Below, piece after piece: positions 46,399 through 59,830 of a stretch of 64,000 nucleotides of DNA (position 1 is the first letter of the stretch; every line of letters starts with the position of its first letter). This stretch comes from Dipteronia dyeriana. Its lineage: Eukaryota; Streptophyta; Magnoliopsida; Sapindales; Sapindaceae. Where the stretch lies: positions 86,173,819-86,237,818 of the forward strand of contig CM065295.1 in NCBI GenBank assembly GCA_032871835.1. Direction: 5' to 3'. The notes under the pieces were generated by a model, which saw only the letters and a program-made list of their open reading frames with translations, made no database searches and was not told where the DNA came from. Both the position numbers and the translations under genes were made by a program.

Positions 46399-49300
46399 AT
46401 GTTGTGCAGCAGCAATAGCTTCCGCAGTCTGAATCCGATATTTTCTTCTTCAATTAACAAACCCTTGATTTTCCGGTCTCTGAGAATCATCAAATTCACA
46501 GTCTCTGCCAAAATGGACCAAAACGACGCAGCAGCAGCAGCAGCAGCACCGCCCTTCACGTTCCTCACCAGAAAACCCTACTCTCCACCTTCCTGGGCTT
46601 CGCATCTCAACCCACTTCCCTCTCACACCTTCTCTCTCGGTCACGTAAGCATCTATCTCATCAGTCTAATCAATTCACAGTATTTTCCCTTATCGATTTC
46701 AATTCTTGTTAATTTTGTTTTATGGAACTAAAAAAATTATATTTTTATTTCTCTCTTAGCTTCCTACTCCAATTCACAAATGGAACCTCCCGAATTTGCC
46801 CTACAACACAGAGGTCTGGTTAAAGGTATAATTTTTTTTAATACAATATTTTTTAATTTATTATTATCATTATTGTCGTCATTGTCACTATGATGTGATT
46901 ATGCTTATGCTAACTTGCTTAAAATCAATTGTCGGTACTGAATACTGATTATTGGCATTATGACAAATTTTTGTAGTCCGTGTAAGTTTGAGTGTAATTT
47001 TTCAATTGAGGACAGTTTCTTCTGGCAAAAATGCGGCAGTAGATTTGTAGGCTGCAATTTAATTTTGTGTCATTGCAAAACTCACTGGTTTTGGATTTGT
47101 TGCTATAAATTGGATTTGTAGCTCTGCAAACCACTAAAAGATAAAAAGCATATCGCTGGTCCATATAGCTATCCGCACTGGATAACTACTAAGTTTGAGA
47201 GTATAATCTTGTCCTTATGTAAATCATCATATAATTGACTTTGATGTGTACCCTAACAGGACCCCATTATTATTATTTAAATTTGAATCTGAAGAGGGTT
47301 TTTTATTTTTTTGGTAATTTTTGTTGTTGTTGTTGTATAGAGAGATGATCTTTCTGGTATGCAATTGAGCGGTAACAAGGTGAGAAAATTGGAGTTTTTG
47401 ATGGCAGATGCGGTGGCACAAGGTGCAGATTGTATAATCACCATTGGAGGCATCCAAAGCAATCACTGTCGAGCTACTGCTGTTGCGGCTAAGTATCTCA
47501 ATCTTGACTGTTATCTTATACTTCGAACATCGAAGGTTAAGCTTCAGAATCTCTCTCTTTAAAAAAAAATAAAAAAATAATAATAATAAAATAATTTGCT
47601 ACTAACTACTAAGCAGCTACAATGTGAATGAAAATGAATGTTGCAGATTCTTGTGGACGAAGATCCTGGATTGACAGGGAATTTACTGGTTGAGCGTTTG
47701 GTTGGAGCTCATATTGAGCTTATTTCGAAAGAAGAATATGCAAAAATCGGGAGTGTGGTACGTTGTATTGCTCTTTCTTTGGAAATTTCTACTCTTTAGT
47801 GCATTTGTAATCGTATATCAGTTCAGTATTCCTCTGGGTGGTTTATAAATTTGCTAGTTTCACCATGGCAAGTTTATGCTTCTGGGAGCATTATATTTTG
47901 AAACTGGAGGGTTGAACAATAACACAAAAGGAAGTTTTGGCCAATAGTGAAACAACTCTATGTAGTAATAAGATAATGATATCGGATAGCGGGAGATGTT
48001 TTTTCCATGCAAAAGAAAGAAATTGATAAGCACAAGGACTGCCCCCAACTCAAAATGTTTGCTCTTATCCTAATAGAGATTCCTCTTATGTGAGTATGCA
48101 AAAAAATAAGATAGTTGATGAATGACATCATCTCTTGTTGTCTTTCTAAAACTGTTTGGAGATGAGATTGTTGATGGATTGAACAAAGATGTATTCTGAA
48201 CTGTATGTTTCCAACTATGTTATTTTTGTGATCCAGGACCTTTTTTTACTATATTTGTATACAAATAAATTTTTATATCAAAGCATAATTTCATAATACT
48301 GATTACCTTGTTTTTTTTTTTTTTGTATATATATATTTTTACCAGACTCTTACCGATATTTTAAAAGAAAAGTTGCTGAAGGAAGGGAGAAGGCCATATG
48401 TTATTCCTGTTGGTGGATCAAACTCCCTGGGAACCTGGTAATATGGGTCATTATCATCCTATCTTTTCTTTTGCCAAATTTTCTTCTTCTTGTAAGCTAT
48501 TCATTGCCTTGAGTTGAGCTATTCTACACCTTTTAAGATGTGTATTGATTAATATTTTTTTTAATATTTGTTTTTTATCTTGTTTATTTTATTTTAGCTG
48601 ATAAATATTTAGGAGGTTCAAGGTGTTTCGCTTGTCGTTCTTCTAAACAGTTGCTTATACATACATACATATAGTCATATAAATGGTTTTCTCCTATCTA
48701 TGACATCACACATTTAGTTCTGTTCAGGGGCTATATTGAAGCAATTAGGGAGATCGAGCAGCAGCTTCAGACTGCACGCAACAAATTAAAATTTGATGGC
48801 ATTGTTGTAGCATGCGGCAGGTTCTACTCTACTCATCTGTTAATTACTTTAAAAGGCTTTTCTTCCTCTCTTCTCTTTGAACGGTTCCCGTTACAATTAC
48901 CGATTACTTTTAACTTGAATATTATGTGAAAGGATTTATTGTCATCATCTCATCAAGTGGACTTCTGTTAGATCTAATAAAACATATGTAAAGCCTTTAA
49001 ATTGTTGAACAAGGTTAGAACAGACCTTAATCTGATAGTGTACTTAAGGAAAGCCTCTAGACCCCCTCAGAAATTATTATGGGGCCTCTTTTTGAAGGTC
49101 TGACATGTGGACTTAACTAGTAAAGGCTTGACTTCTGGCTGTTTTCCAAACAAAATTGATTTTGGCTTTGCACTTACATTTTACTTTTGAAACTCTGTTG
49201 AGTGCTGTATTGCTATGATGCTATCCTAATTGATGTTTTCTCTTTATTGATTTCCAGTGGAGGTTCAGTTGCTGGTTTGTCATTGGGATCATGGCTGGGA

Positions 49301-51406
49301 ACGTTGAAGGCAAAAGTATGTTTTCATATCAACATATTTATCGGTCAAATACATCAAGTTCACTTTGGTTTGACCGTTTTTCAATGTGCTACTCTGTGGT
49401 TTTGTTTGTGACACAAGTCACACAACCCTTGCAAAAACAAAACTACAATTAAGTCAAAACAGGTTAAACCACAAGAGGGTAAAATGTACGTGACTCTTCA
49501 TTTGTATTTGCTGCTGTCGATATGTCACTTAATTTATCTATCTGTTCTGTCTTTTATGTAGGTTCATGCATTCTCTGTTTGTGATGACCCTGATTACTTC
49601 TATGATTTTACTCAAGGTCTACTCGATGGGCTCAATGCAGGTGTGAACTCACGTGACACCGTTGATGTTCAAAATGTGAGTATTCAGTTGGATTAGCCGT
49701 AATCCTTTGTGTAAGCATATATTTGATGAGGGCAAAATTTAGGTAGGTACCGTACCAAAGTGCTGGTCCTGCGGTTTCCCAAAAAAGAATGTGATTTGTT
49801 GAATAAATTAATACTACAATGCCGTTGCTGTCTTTACACTGCACTGTTTTTTTTTTTGTAGTATACTTTTAAATCTGATATTTTTTTTCTTTTGAAAAGA
49901 ATTTTTTATCTGATTATTACAGATTCTATTAAGAAGAGAAAATTGAAGGGATTATTAACTTCACAAAAATGTTTGCACTGGCTTCATGTTTCTTTTTTTT
50001 TAATTTTTACCTTGATTTCTATACCTGAATCCTTTAATTCGTGTAAATGGGCAAAATAAAATTGTGGATAATGTGTAATTTTGCTGGTTCAATAGACCGC
50101 TATCATCTCTATTGATTGGAGTACCACAATGAAATTGCAAGGCAAGCATACTTCTTGTTATTTGAACTCAATCCCATATTCCTGAATTAGAAAAGACAAT
50201 AAGGGATAAATTAGCTTTTAAGTTTTAATAGTGCATGTTCTGTGAATCATTTCACGCAAAGTCTTTAATGTGGGTACTGGATAACCAGCACTGATTGAGT
50301 AGCATGTAAGTCTTACCCATTTCATGATAGCTAATGGATTGTATGTGTGTGTGTGTGTGTATTGAGAGGGTGACATTTGCTTTATCATAATCAGTTCTCC
50401 AATGTTAAATTTGATAAATTTGATGTGAAATAACTTGTTTCCAATTTCTTTTCTTCCCACAGGCCAAAGGTTTGGGCTATGCAATTACCACGTCTGAGGA
50501 ACTTAAATTTGTTAAGGAAATTGCCACAGAAACCGGTGTTGTTCTTGACCCAGTTTACAGGTACAACAGCTTCATTCTTTATATATATCATACGATCCGG
50601 ACTTTCATTGCTCTATGCATTTGTTTTACTAATTGCAAAACTGTTAAGACAAATGTAAATCTAATTCTTGAGAAGTGTAAACTTGTTTTGCTCATAGTGT
50701 TTCAATCATTTTCTTTCAATGAACGTACCTCCTTTTTGTTACTCCTAACCTAAGGATCACCATTTTACAACTTCCATGGTCTCAGATTATCCCTTGAAAT
50801 GTTTTCTTTATTTTGGAAAAAATATGACATACTACATAAATAAGAAATAGAACCGACACAAGAATGATTTTCAAAAATGCTACTATGAGCTCATTTGTTG
50901 TTTTTGGTTCTTCTCTTTAAATATGAATGCCCATAATATGTTGAACTGGTTTCCAAAATAAAAGTTCTTGGCTTCAAACTTCAAAGCCTGAAATTTGTGA
51001 CTGAATTGTCTTTCTCATAATTACTCAGAATCAGTCCAGACACCATGCATTTTACTTTTAGTTCCTTGTCAACTGAAACTCATATTCATAATTACAAATT
51101 TAATTACTTTACATTGAAATCCTTGGTTCATTCTTCTCGAGTGATTTAATCTTCTCAGTGTTGTGCATTTAAATTTCTCCTTTTGTTGTCATTCCTTTTA
51201 GTGGAAAAGCTGCGTACGGAATGTTGAAAGACATGGCTGAGAATCCAAAGAAGTGGGAGGGCAGAAAAATCTTATTTATACACACAGGTGGGCTCCTTGG
51301 GTTGTTTGACAAGGCTGATCAAATGGCTCCCCTGGTGACAAATTGGAGTCGAATGGATGTCCATGAATCTGTTCCGCGGGAAGATGGTATCGGAAAAATG
51401 TTCTAG
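46399..51406 (+). CDS. DCD: D-cysteine desulfhydrase (PLP-dependent, ACC deaminase-like), 10 exons
   Basis: Degrades D-cysteine to pyruvate, H2S and ammonia; the Arabidopsis homologue is mitochondrial. Exons: 46399-46644, 46760-46825, 47341-47535, 47647-47757, 48346-48437, 48728-48820, 49258-49315, 49562-49675, 50463-50560, 51202-51406. They join in frame to 425 aa, with GT-AG at every junction. I see [11 protein letters not shown], the PLP-binding region [11 protein letters not shown] (Lys117 expected to hold PLP), [23 protein letters not shown], the Gly-rich phosphate loop [11 protein letters not shown] and C-terminal [16 protein letters not shown]. The N-terminus is Ser/Arg-rich and fits a mitochondrial presequence. 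An in-frame ATG at 46324 would add 25 residues, and the ATG at 46513 would drop the presequence; 46399 is preferred. Confidence 0.95.
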
Positions 51407-51915
51407 AGCACAAAATGAGAGGAACTTCCATCGAATTCGTATCTTGTATTGTATTTTGTGTAATCTAATGCCTCATAAACATGCTGCCCCTTCTGATAGA
51501 TGAAAACAAGAAATGAAAAATAGCCTAGAATATTTATACTTGAATAGTAGTGATGAGATTGCACAAGGGATTCAGAGCATTTCTTATACTTCATCATAAT
51601 ATACTAGGCAAAAAAAACAAAAAAAACTTGGTAATAAAAGGAAATATTTCTATCTCAAGATGTCAATGCACACTATTGCAGAAGGTGGTTTGGTGATAAA
51701 TGCACGGTAGTAAATAAAGTTTATTTAGTTTGTTAATATCTCAACTTGATTAGACGACAAAAATATTTATACATTTACTGACTACAAATTGTATCATTAT
51801 TTGACCATTTTGTCTAAATTTAAATCTTTTCTCATATTGATTGTAAATTTTTGGGATCAAAACTGAATCCACTAAGAAAATAAGATGATACAGGTATGTT
51901 ATATGCACAAGAGAA
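51407..51915. other. 3' flank of the desulfhydrase gene
   Basis: 3' UTR plus intergenic AT-rich DNA. Nothing else recognised. Confidence 0.5.
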
Positions 51916-51924
51916 TATAGGTGA

Positions 51925-52365
51925 TGCCAGTTCAGTTCCGGTTCTCAGTTTAAAATTGGCGGTTCCAGTTCCGAGATCACTAGAATCGGAATCTCCTTAA
52001 GGGAGATTACAATTCCGGTCTGGTTGGCGGTTCCACCTATTTGATTTTTTTTTTTTTCTTTTACAAACATTTTTTTTTTAAAACATACATATATACAACC
52101 ACATGTCATGTCAGTTTGTCACACACTAAAATCTTATCTTGTTTTTATTTTTATTATTAATTTAAAAACCAAATATCTAAAAAACTTTTTTTTTAAAAAA
52201 ATCTGGAACTGCCGGTTATGGAACCGGATCCGAACCTATATTTTAGGGAATCGAAACCGAAATCTTTCTGATTTTTGTTTACGAAACTGTAAAACCAGTT
52301 TCGATATGATTTCAAAACCCTACGGTTCCGGTTTGGTTCCAACCATGGAACCGAACAGCTTCACG
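51925..52365. mobile_element. Foldback-like repeat rich in GGTTCC
   Basis: The left part (GTTCAGTTCCGGTTCTCAG) is inverted relative to the right part, whose complement reads CTGTTCGGTTCCATGGTTGG. CGGTTCCGG-type motifs recur on both sides of a T-rich centre. It is probably a non-autonomous DNA element in the promoter-side gap of the MBD gene; family not recognised. Confidence 0.4.
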
Positions 52366-52643
52366 TCTACAAGAGAAGAGGTTCCAAGTCCATGAACAGA
52401 AACAGAAAGGCATTTAACTAATTTGAGTTGGGTGCCAGATGGCAGCCAGGGAGGCAAGTGAGGTGGTTTTGTTTCGTGGGTCTCTCCAATAATCTTCTTT
52501 GACTTTTCTTAATTTTTTTCTTTCCCATTTCTAGAATAGAAACCAGCTTACTCCTACTTGAGAGTACAGATAGCAAAGTCTTGGATTTCGATCGCTGGAT
52601 TACACGTCAAGATCCCGCTAATTCCGTACAGAATTTCGCGATT

Positions 52644-55600
52644 ATGGCGGCGATGAATGATCCCGAACATCTTCCTGCCGGCTGGACCCTGCACCTCAAA
52701 GTCCAAAAGACCGGTCGCAAAATTAGGGTAAAATCCATGAACTCTCTCTCTAATAATTCTCTTTGTTAGCTGTTTTTGTCGTTATTACTTGTTTTGTTAG
52801 AGCATTTTTTTGGCTTACAAGTATAATTATAATCATTCATGAGGATCATAAAAATCATAGAATTGCTAGTTAGCATTCTTATATGTACATAACTTATATA
52901 TGATATGCTCTATGTATGATTTACTCTCCGTTGTTGAGAAGATATGCATCGAAACAAGCAACTTCTGAGGGAAAATTGGTTTTTTTTTTCCGTCTTAGTA
53001 AACAATTGATGAGAAGAAGTTATCTGATCATCAAGTCACTACCGTGCTTATAATTTATCTGGCTTTTGTAGTATTACAAGAACTTGGTGACCGGTAAAAG
53101 ATTCTTCGACAAAGATGATCTTCTTCAATTTGTTGGGATGGAAAGCACTCAAGGCAACAAGCCTCAACCTACTAATAGCCCTAGCAAAAGGCGCCCAGAA
53201 TATAGTGGCACAAAAGTGAGAGTTCGTGTCTTCGTTGTTTAGCCATTCCTCCTTTGTTTGATTTGTTTATTTAATAGACCTTTACTTACTGTGCAGCATA
53301 TACCAAAAGAAGACGAATGTTCCGAATGGTTACCTGATGGCTGGGTCATGGAGTTGAGAACCCGAAAGAGTGGTTCAAGTATTGGAAGACCGTACAAGGT
53401 ATCACATGTGTTTATATTGTGTGCTTTGTGGATATTTCACCAATTTGTGTTTATTACCTTTGTGTCTTACATTTTTGTTGGTGGATTCTTTCCGACTTTT
53501 CTTCTTTTTCGTTAGGGACTATTTTCCTCGTTTTGCCTTCATGTTGGTTCTCTTTTTAAATTTTCAGTTTGCTGATGCACAATTTGCATGTCATGTGCAT
53601 ATTGGAATGAGACTTGCAAATGTTGCATATTTGAAGTGTGAGGTTAATGAGATTGCCAGTAATATTGCTAATGGTTTTCTGGTGTATCTTAGCCTACTTA
53701 TAAAAAAAAAATGACTACAAGTTTGTGATGTTTCTCTCTGTGTGAAATGAATGCTTAAATGCTCTGGAAGGATGTTTGTTGTGTCTCTCTGTGTGTGAAA
53801 TGAATGCTTAATAACTCTGGAAGGATGTTTAATTTTCTTTTAGTAATCAAATTTTCAGTTATAATATGTTGACTTCTAATGCTCCATTCCAAGGTACTTC
53901 TATACTAGCTGAAAAGGGAAAAAGATTTTATTTTGCATTTTAAGATGAATATCTATTCAGGAGGATTGATCCCATTATTCTAATTGTATTTAATTGGAAA
54001 CTCCTTAAATTGTTATCTAACTGCATTCTTGTTGCAGGTTTTCATTGATCCTTTGACCGGATGCAAATTCCTTTCAAAGCCAGGCGTGCTTCGTTATCTT
54101 GAATCTGTAAAGCAGAAAAAGCGTGCATCCAAACAGGAGAAAACAAGCACTGGCACATGTTCTTCAAGCAAAGTTTGTTCTTACTTATTCTAATGCTATA
54201 ATTTTTTATGTGCTTGTTTGGAGATTTTTTAATATTTTATTTGCTTTCAATCTCATCTCTTGTCAGTTGATCTCTTTTCTACTCACTAGGTTCAGTTTAT
54301 TAGCATACTGTTGAAGTTATAATCACTTTATAATAATTAAATATAAATAGTAGGGGTAATATTTTTTCTATTATTATAAGACCAGAATATTAGAATAATA
54401 ATAATAAAATGTTACAACCCAAAAGAGATTAAAAAAATAAGATAAAATTACATGTACAGTAATAAGTGAGAGGCAACCTATTGAATGTCCATACAGTAAC
54501 TACCTTAAACTTCAGAATGTTGTCGTCTTCACAAAAATAGCAAAGCCTGGCTTAGTGGCTTTATTATGAGCTCTTAATTATTATTCGTAATCTTTTTGCT
54601 AGGAATATTATTCCACTATTTTGTGATTTTCTTCAATATCAGTTGTATTTAGGCCACTTATAATTGTAAGAATGAATTTTTACTGTGGTGATCTTGGGAG
54701 AGATGACATTATCGTAGTCCACTTATTGTTTAGAGAAGGGCATGCCACTGGAACTGGTGTTTGTGCAATGCGGATATCGTGATATTCATTTTGCAGTGTT
54801 GTTACTGTTGTATAAATAAGTTAAATAGATGCAAGTATGCAATATCCATTCTCAGCAAAGCAAAGGTGCACTAATATCCCAAAATTTAGATTCACAATAT
54901 TGTCCCTTCAAAATAAAAACTGGAAGGCAGCAATATGTTTTGTTGTGAGGTATTTATATTTTGTGGAATGTTGAAATTGTGTAGCAATACACCCTTTGTT
55001 TATGGCTTTTGTCATTTTATGGCATATATTTGTTTAATAAGATATTCTGTGATGATTATATTCGTAAATCTAGGCTGCAGTCAGATCTACAGTAAATGAT
55101 TTACCGCCTGGGTGGATTAAGGAAACCAGAACTAGAAAGACAGCACGTGGGATTAAAAATGATCCGGTATGGAGTTCTTGTTCCAACTCTTGCTTAAATT
55201 GCAGTGTGGTTCTACTTTTCTGTTCCCTTAATTGTGTGTAGAGGTGACAATTCATGTTTGTGTAAATCCAAACCCGATCCGTTTAATTAATTGTCTCAAA
55301 ATGCACTACCTAACCTACTAAATTGCTTTGTATTTGTGTTGTGTTCATGGTTCGTGCCAAAAGTTTCCCGTAGTACTCTTGTTTGTGTCAACTCATGCAC
55401 ACTGTTTAATAATTGTGTCAGTAACTGCAACACTAGCCCTCCAAAATAATTTCGAGTTCATGTCTTACTTTCAAGTCTTGTCTAAATTTGCCACTCCTAA
55501 TTTTGTGTGTGAACTGATGCACTCGATGTCTCGCTTTGACAACATTTGTAGCTCGTGCTTTTTATATCTAGATCTTAGTATTTATAGATTTTGATTGATA

Positions 55601-58273
55601 CTTTTTTGCTGCAGTATTACACGGATCCCGTTAATGGAATTATATTCCGTTCCAAAAAGGATGTATTGCGTTATCTGGAATCTGGAGAGATTAGTAGATA
55701 TGCATTTAAATTAGCAAAAAATGGCATTGATGACAATACCTTGGTAAGTATTCACCTGCATTGGTAAATTAGTGTGATCCATCATTGTCATAATATTTGG
55801 TCCTGTTAATAGGAACTGCACAATGCTAATAATGCCACAACAATGATATGCTTGATCTATGTTTAATGTTATGTAAATATTATATCAAAACACATTTAAA
55901 TAGTATCATAAAGTAGTTAGTTGAATTAGTATCACCTTCTTAATGATTGGAACTTCAAGAAACTAAGCTTTAGTATGGTTTTATTTCCAAAGTATTAGTG
56001 CATAACAATATAGTATTATTATGAACACCATCCTTTCATTTGAGGATAAATTATATGCTTAAATTACATTTTTAATGGATCAAACTTCTTTGTTTGTGAT
56101 AAAACTACACCATTTCATGCTATGTTTATTTCATAAGTATTTACATATGTTTAGGTGGTACTTATGATGATAGTATTGGCACCACCTAATGTGGCAACTA
56201 TAAGCAAAAAAAATTCTGCAACTATTATTCATTTTGTTTCAGTTTTCCAGTATATTTGTTCTGTTTGGGTTGTTGTGCAGAAAAATGATTTTAATCTTAT
56301 GAAGCTTTGTGTTTTTGTCATTGCTCTATCATAGACATCTACAGCAGGTAAAAGACAAAATTTGAAACAAACTGTAACCAGTAGACAGCCTTTTGAAGGT
56401 GAGATGGTGAATAAAATCTTTTTTTTTTTAGGAATGAGTGGCTAATTATATTGAAAATGACAAGCCAAAACTTGCTGCCATAGGTAAGGCGAGTTTAAAT
56501 GAATGCAGCTCAGCGCTTCCAGAAGCTGAGGCCTTTAAGAAAAGGCGAAGCAAGAGGTTATCTGCTGAAATTGATCTAAATGGTTCACTCACAGCTGAGG
56601 TTTTCCCAGAAAAAATGATGATTCAAAAGGGCACTGGAACTAAGGAAATCACTAGTTTGGGTTGTTCATCTTTGCCAAAATCTACAGGTTCCAAGAGATA
56701 TCAAGGCGAAAAGATTTTAGCTGATAGTTTACCGGTTCCAACTCCTACTAATTGTCTGCAGGGGCAGGACTTGCATGAGAGGGGGATGGAGTGCAGTAGT
56801 AGAAAATCTCTAAATAATTCAAGTATAACCAAGAACAAGAAAAAGCTTAACTTGCCTCGTCGGTCCTCAAAACGACTTGCTGGGCATGAACCTGAGCTGG
56901 TGGTCAATTGGGACTCTACAAAATGTTCTCCAAAAATTGCAACAACTAAGTCTCGCAAGAGCGAGGCCATTACAGCTGGTGGTTTGACATCAAATGGTTT
57001 GTCAGATAAAGCATCTGAGCAGCTCAAGGTTGAGCCTGTAAAGGAGCATACAAATTGGGACTCTACAAAATGTTCTCCAAAAATTGCAACGACTAAGTCT
57101 CGCAAAAGCGAGGCCATTCCAGCTGGTGGTTTGACATCAAATGGTTTGTCAGATAAAGCATTTGAGCAGCAAAAGGTTGGGCCTGTAAAGGAGCTTACAA
57201 ATTGTATGTCTTTTGAGCAAAACCTTCAGTCGCATGAAGAAGCTTGCAAAAACCTGGTTATTCCAGGAGAGCAACTGCAAAAATTTGATTCTGCTAAAAC
57301 AGATGATGGTAAGTCAGAACCATGCCCATTCTTACCCATTGGCAATTCTAATTTAGACCTATGTCTAGAATTTGCATTCAAGTCTTTGACTGGTGAAATA
57401 CCAGTGGATGCTGTTTCAGCTCCTGCAGTTGATGTCCCGCAAGACAAGATCTTGCAGGAAAATGAAATTGGAAAGAGCAGGAACAGAAAAACTCGGATTA
57501 ACTCAATCAAGTCCAAGAATAAACAAGAACTAAACTTGCCTCGTCGATCTTCGAAGCGACTTTCTGGGTTTGAACCTGAGCTTGTATCCAATGTAATGTT
57601 CAATGAACAATCTTGTGGAAATGTGACCAGAAATTCCAGTAGATGTGAAGCCACAACTGGTTTGGCAGATGGCGTTTCTCAGCAGCTGGGGGATTTGCAT
57701 GAAACTACTGGGGTGGCACACGATGATTCTACTGGAATAAAATGTCAATCACATGGAGAGTCATCAAACAAGAACAAAAGGGATCTTGAAGTCCAAACTG
57801 TTTTTGAAGGGGAACCACAGAAACTGGAAAATGAGAAGATGGATACAGGCAAACCTGAAGATCAACCTCAAAATCTTGAAACTGAGAAAATGAATAATGA
57901 AAATGCAGAATCACAGTTTTTTCCATTTGGTAATTCTTGGCCTGATCCATGCCTGGAATTTGCATACAAGACTCTTACAGGTGCAATCCCAGTAGAGGAT
58001 GATCTTACATTTCAGGACTACATCCAGAATCAACATGTTCACATAGATGGTGCCTCAGGTTTGTCAGATCTTGGCATGCCTAGCTATTTTGAAAGTGATA
58101 TTCTGTTCCAGTTTGATGCACAAGAAAAACCACCTGCTTCCCAGCAGCAGTTTTCCGTAAATCAATCGCTCCTACCATCAGGAAGTGCGAGCTCACCACG
58201 TTGTAGCAGTATTGCATCTCAACAACCATGCTTAGAAGGGAATAAGGGATTTCATGGAAAGGTTAAGTCATAG
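52644..58273 (+). CDS. MBD13: Methyl-CpG-binding-domain protein, MBD13-like, three MBD repeats
   Basis: Likely a nuclear chromatin protein. Exons: 52644-52727, 53072-53215, 53297-53398, 54038-54172, 55074-55166, 55615-55743, 56335-56398, 56439-58273; total 861 aa, phases consistent. Three MBD-type units start LPAGWTLHLKVQKTGRKIR (residue 10), LPDGWVMELRTRKSG (88) and LPPGWIKETRTRKTARG (165); each is split by an intron before its YYK/VFIDP/YYTDP half. The last exon encodes most of the protein: a 49-residue tandem duplication (from residues 407 and 456), two NLPRRSSKRL blocks and two LEFA(F/Y)K(S/T)LTG blocks. The acceptor at 56438 was chosen because the nearer one (56431) hits a stop. MBD13 is the best family match; whether the MBDs bind methylated DNA cannot be judged here. 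Confidence 0.92.
56906..57199 (+). repeat. 147-bp in-frame tandem duplication in the MBD gene
   Basis: Two adjacent copies starting AATTGGGACTCTACAAAATG at 56906 and 57053, nearly identical, each coding 49 residues rich in Lys, Ser and Thr. Confidence 0.92.
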
Positions 58274-59630
58274 CTAATGTCGTTACCTTTATCACTGGAA
58301 GTATCAGCAGCAATCAGCCTTGATCTTTCGAATCATTTGTTCAAAAGATGTAAGTCTTACGATTTAGAAACTTGAGGGATTTCCACACCTTGTATTGTAT
58401 GTATATTTGCTTTTGTCAAAATGATGTTACAGGACACTGGAAAATGTCATAATGTGTTGGGTATCTATGTGCAAGAGAGTAGCTGAACTCATTATCTAGA
58501 CATAATTTATCACTAATTTTCCAATTCAAATTTCCCAGTTGGGTGGAGTTTGTTAGGTTGAGATGATTTTGGGTCAGCTATGTGAAAATACAGAATTGTC
58601 GGTTGGATGTGAAGCATTACTCTTTCACATATATTCACATATATAGTAATTGTGGTCACCTTATCTATTTTATTATTTACCATTCTGTTAACGTGAAGAT
58701 GGGGCATCAATTTTTTCGCACCACAAGGGGCATTTTGATGATTGGCTATTACTGAAAAAGACTTTGATTTTCATAACTCATTCCTGCTTATCTTTTTTTT
58801 TTTTGAAGAGAGTTTAAAATACATTCTATTCATGATTCATCATGCATCTTTTTCGTTAAGTTTATGCCACGTGTTTTTCATTTCAACTTATGTATTGTGT
58901 AATGTGTATTACATTGATTGTATTCTAGATTCTGTCTCCTTCTTACATGTACTTTTTTTTAAGGTTTATTGAAGCCATTTTAGTGTAGAGTTTAAATTTG
59001 CTTCAACAAAAGAAAGGATAAAATAAATGGGCTATTACCAACTAATGCTCTATTCCTTAGAATGCATTTACTAATCAAAAATATATATTATGAGCAAAAA
59101 ACAACTTTAATTTCTAATTTGTGATCATAACATTTTTCAAACTACATGGTTTTATATACAAATTAAGAATTAGAAGAACTTAATTTTCTTTCCATATAAG
59201 GAATCAAGATTCCTTTTTTTATAAAATTTATTTCTTTTTATTTTAGATTTTATTCACAATTAATAAACACATATTAATACGAATCACATTTGGTAAGAGA
59301 ATATGCCACTTGTTTCCATTTATAGGAATAAAAAAAATGAAACATTCTAAAAGTAGAAAGTAAAAAAAAAAATCTTATTTTCCCTCCACCCACAATGTAT
59401 TATCAACTCGATGCTTCCTCTTTTTTATAAAGGGGCTGGGTTAGCCTCAAGTGAACAATTGCATTATACTATTCATTTTGCTTTTCTTTCTTTTTTTAAA
59501 TGTATTTTTGTTTGTTTTTCTTTTCAACTTTTGTATTTATATTTTTTTTTATAGATCATTTTATTATTTTTTTAAATTATATATCAGTAGCTTTAGTTGT
59601 TTACATAGTATAAGATATATTTAGCACATC
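58274..59630. other. 3' flank of the MBD gene, AT-rich
   Basis: 3' UTR, then AT-rich intergenic DNA with no recognised gene. Frames here are low-complexity. Confidence 0.5.
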
Positions 59631-59637
59631 ACCTCTT

Positions 59638-59830
59638 AGTAGAGATGGTTGTGCACTTATGCACATCCCTTTCACATCTAGTGTTCAGAGGGTCGAGTCC
59701 TGCCATGCTCATTTTATAAGTATGTGTGGAGAGTTTCTCCCGATTTGTGGGAGCAACCCTCTCTCCGGTTGTAAGAGTTGTAATCTATTGGCATCCTTAC
59801 TAATCAAGAAAGAGAATTAAGTTCCTTATT
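59638..59830 (+). mobile_element. Possible SINE
   Basis: The stretch contains AGGGTCGAGTCCTGCC, close to a pol III B box (GGTTCGANNCC), about 60 bp after an A-box-like AGTAGAGATGG. The downstream part (GAGAGTTTCTCCCGATTTG) is non-coding. There is no clear poly-A or target duplication. A tRNA gene was considered, but no cloverleaf is apparent. Confidence 0.35.

Noticed and set aside
47227..47466. Minus-strand open frames opposite the desulfhydrase exon 3
   Set aside because: Shadow of a well-supported exon on the other strand; no domain of their own.
56701..57965. Several minus-strand frames of 72-142 codons in the MBD gene
   Set aside because: They mirror the long coding exon and repeat only because the exon itself contains duplications.
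59638..59830. tRNA gene
   Set aside because: A B-box-like motif is present but no acceptor stem or cloverleaf can be drawn.
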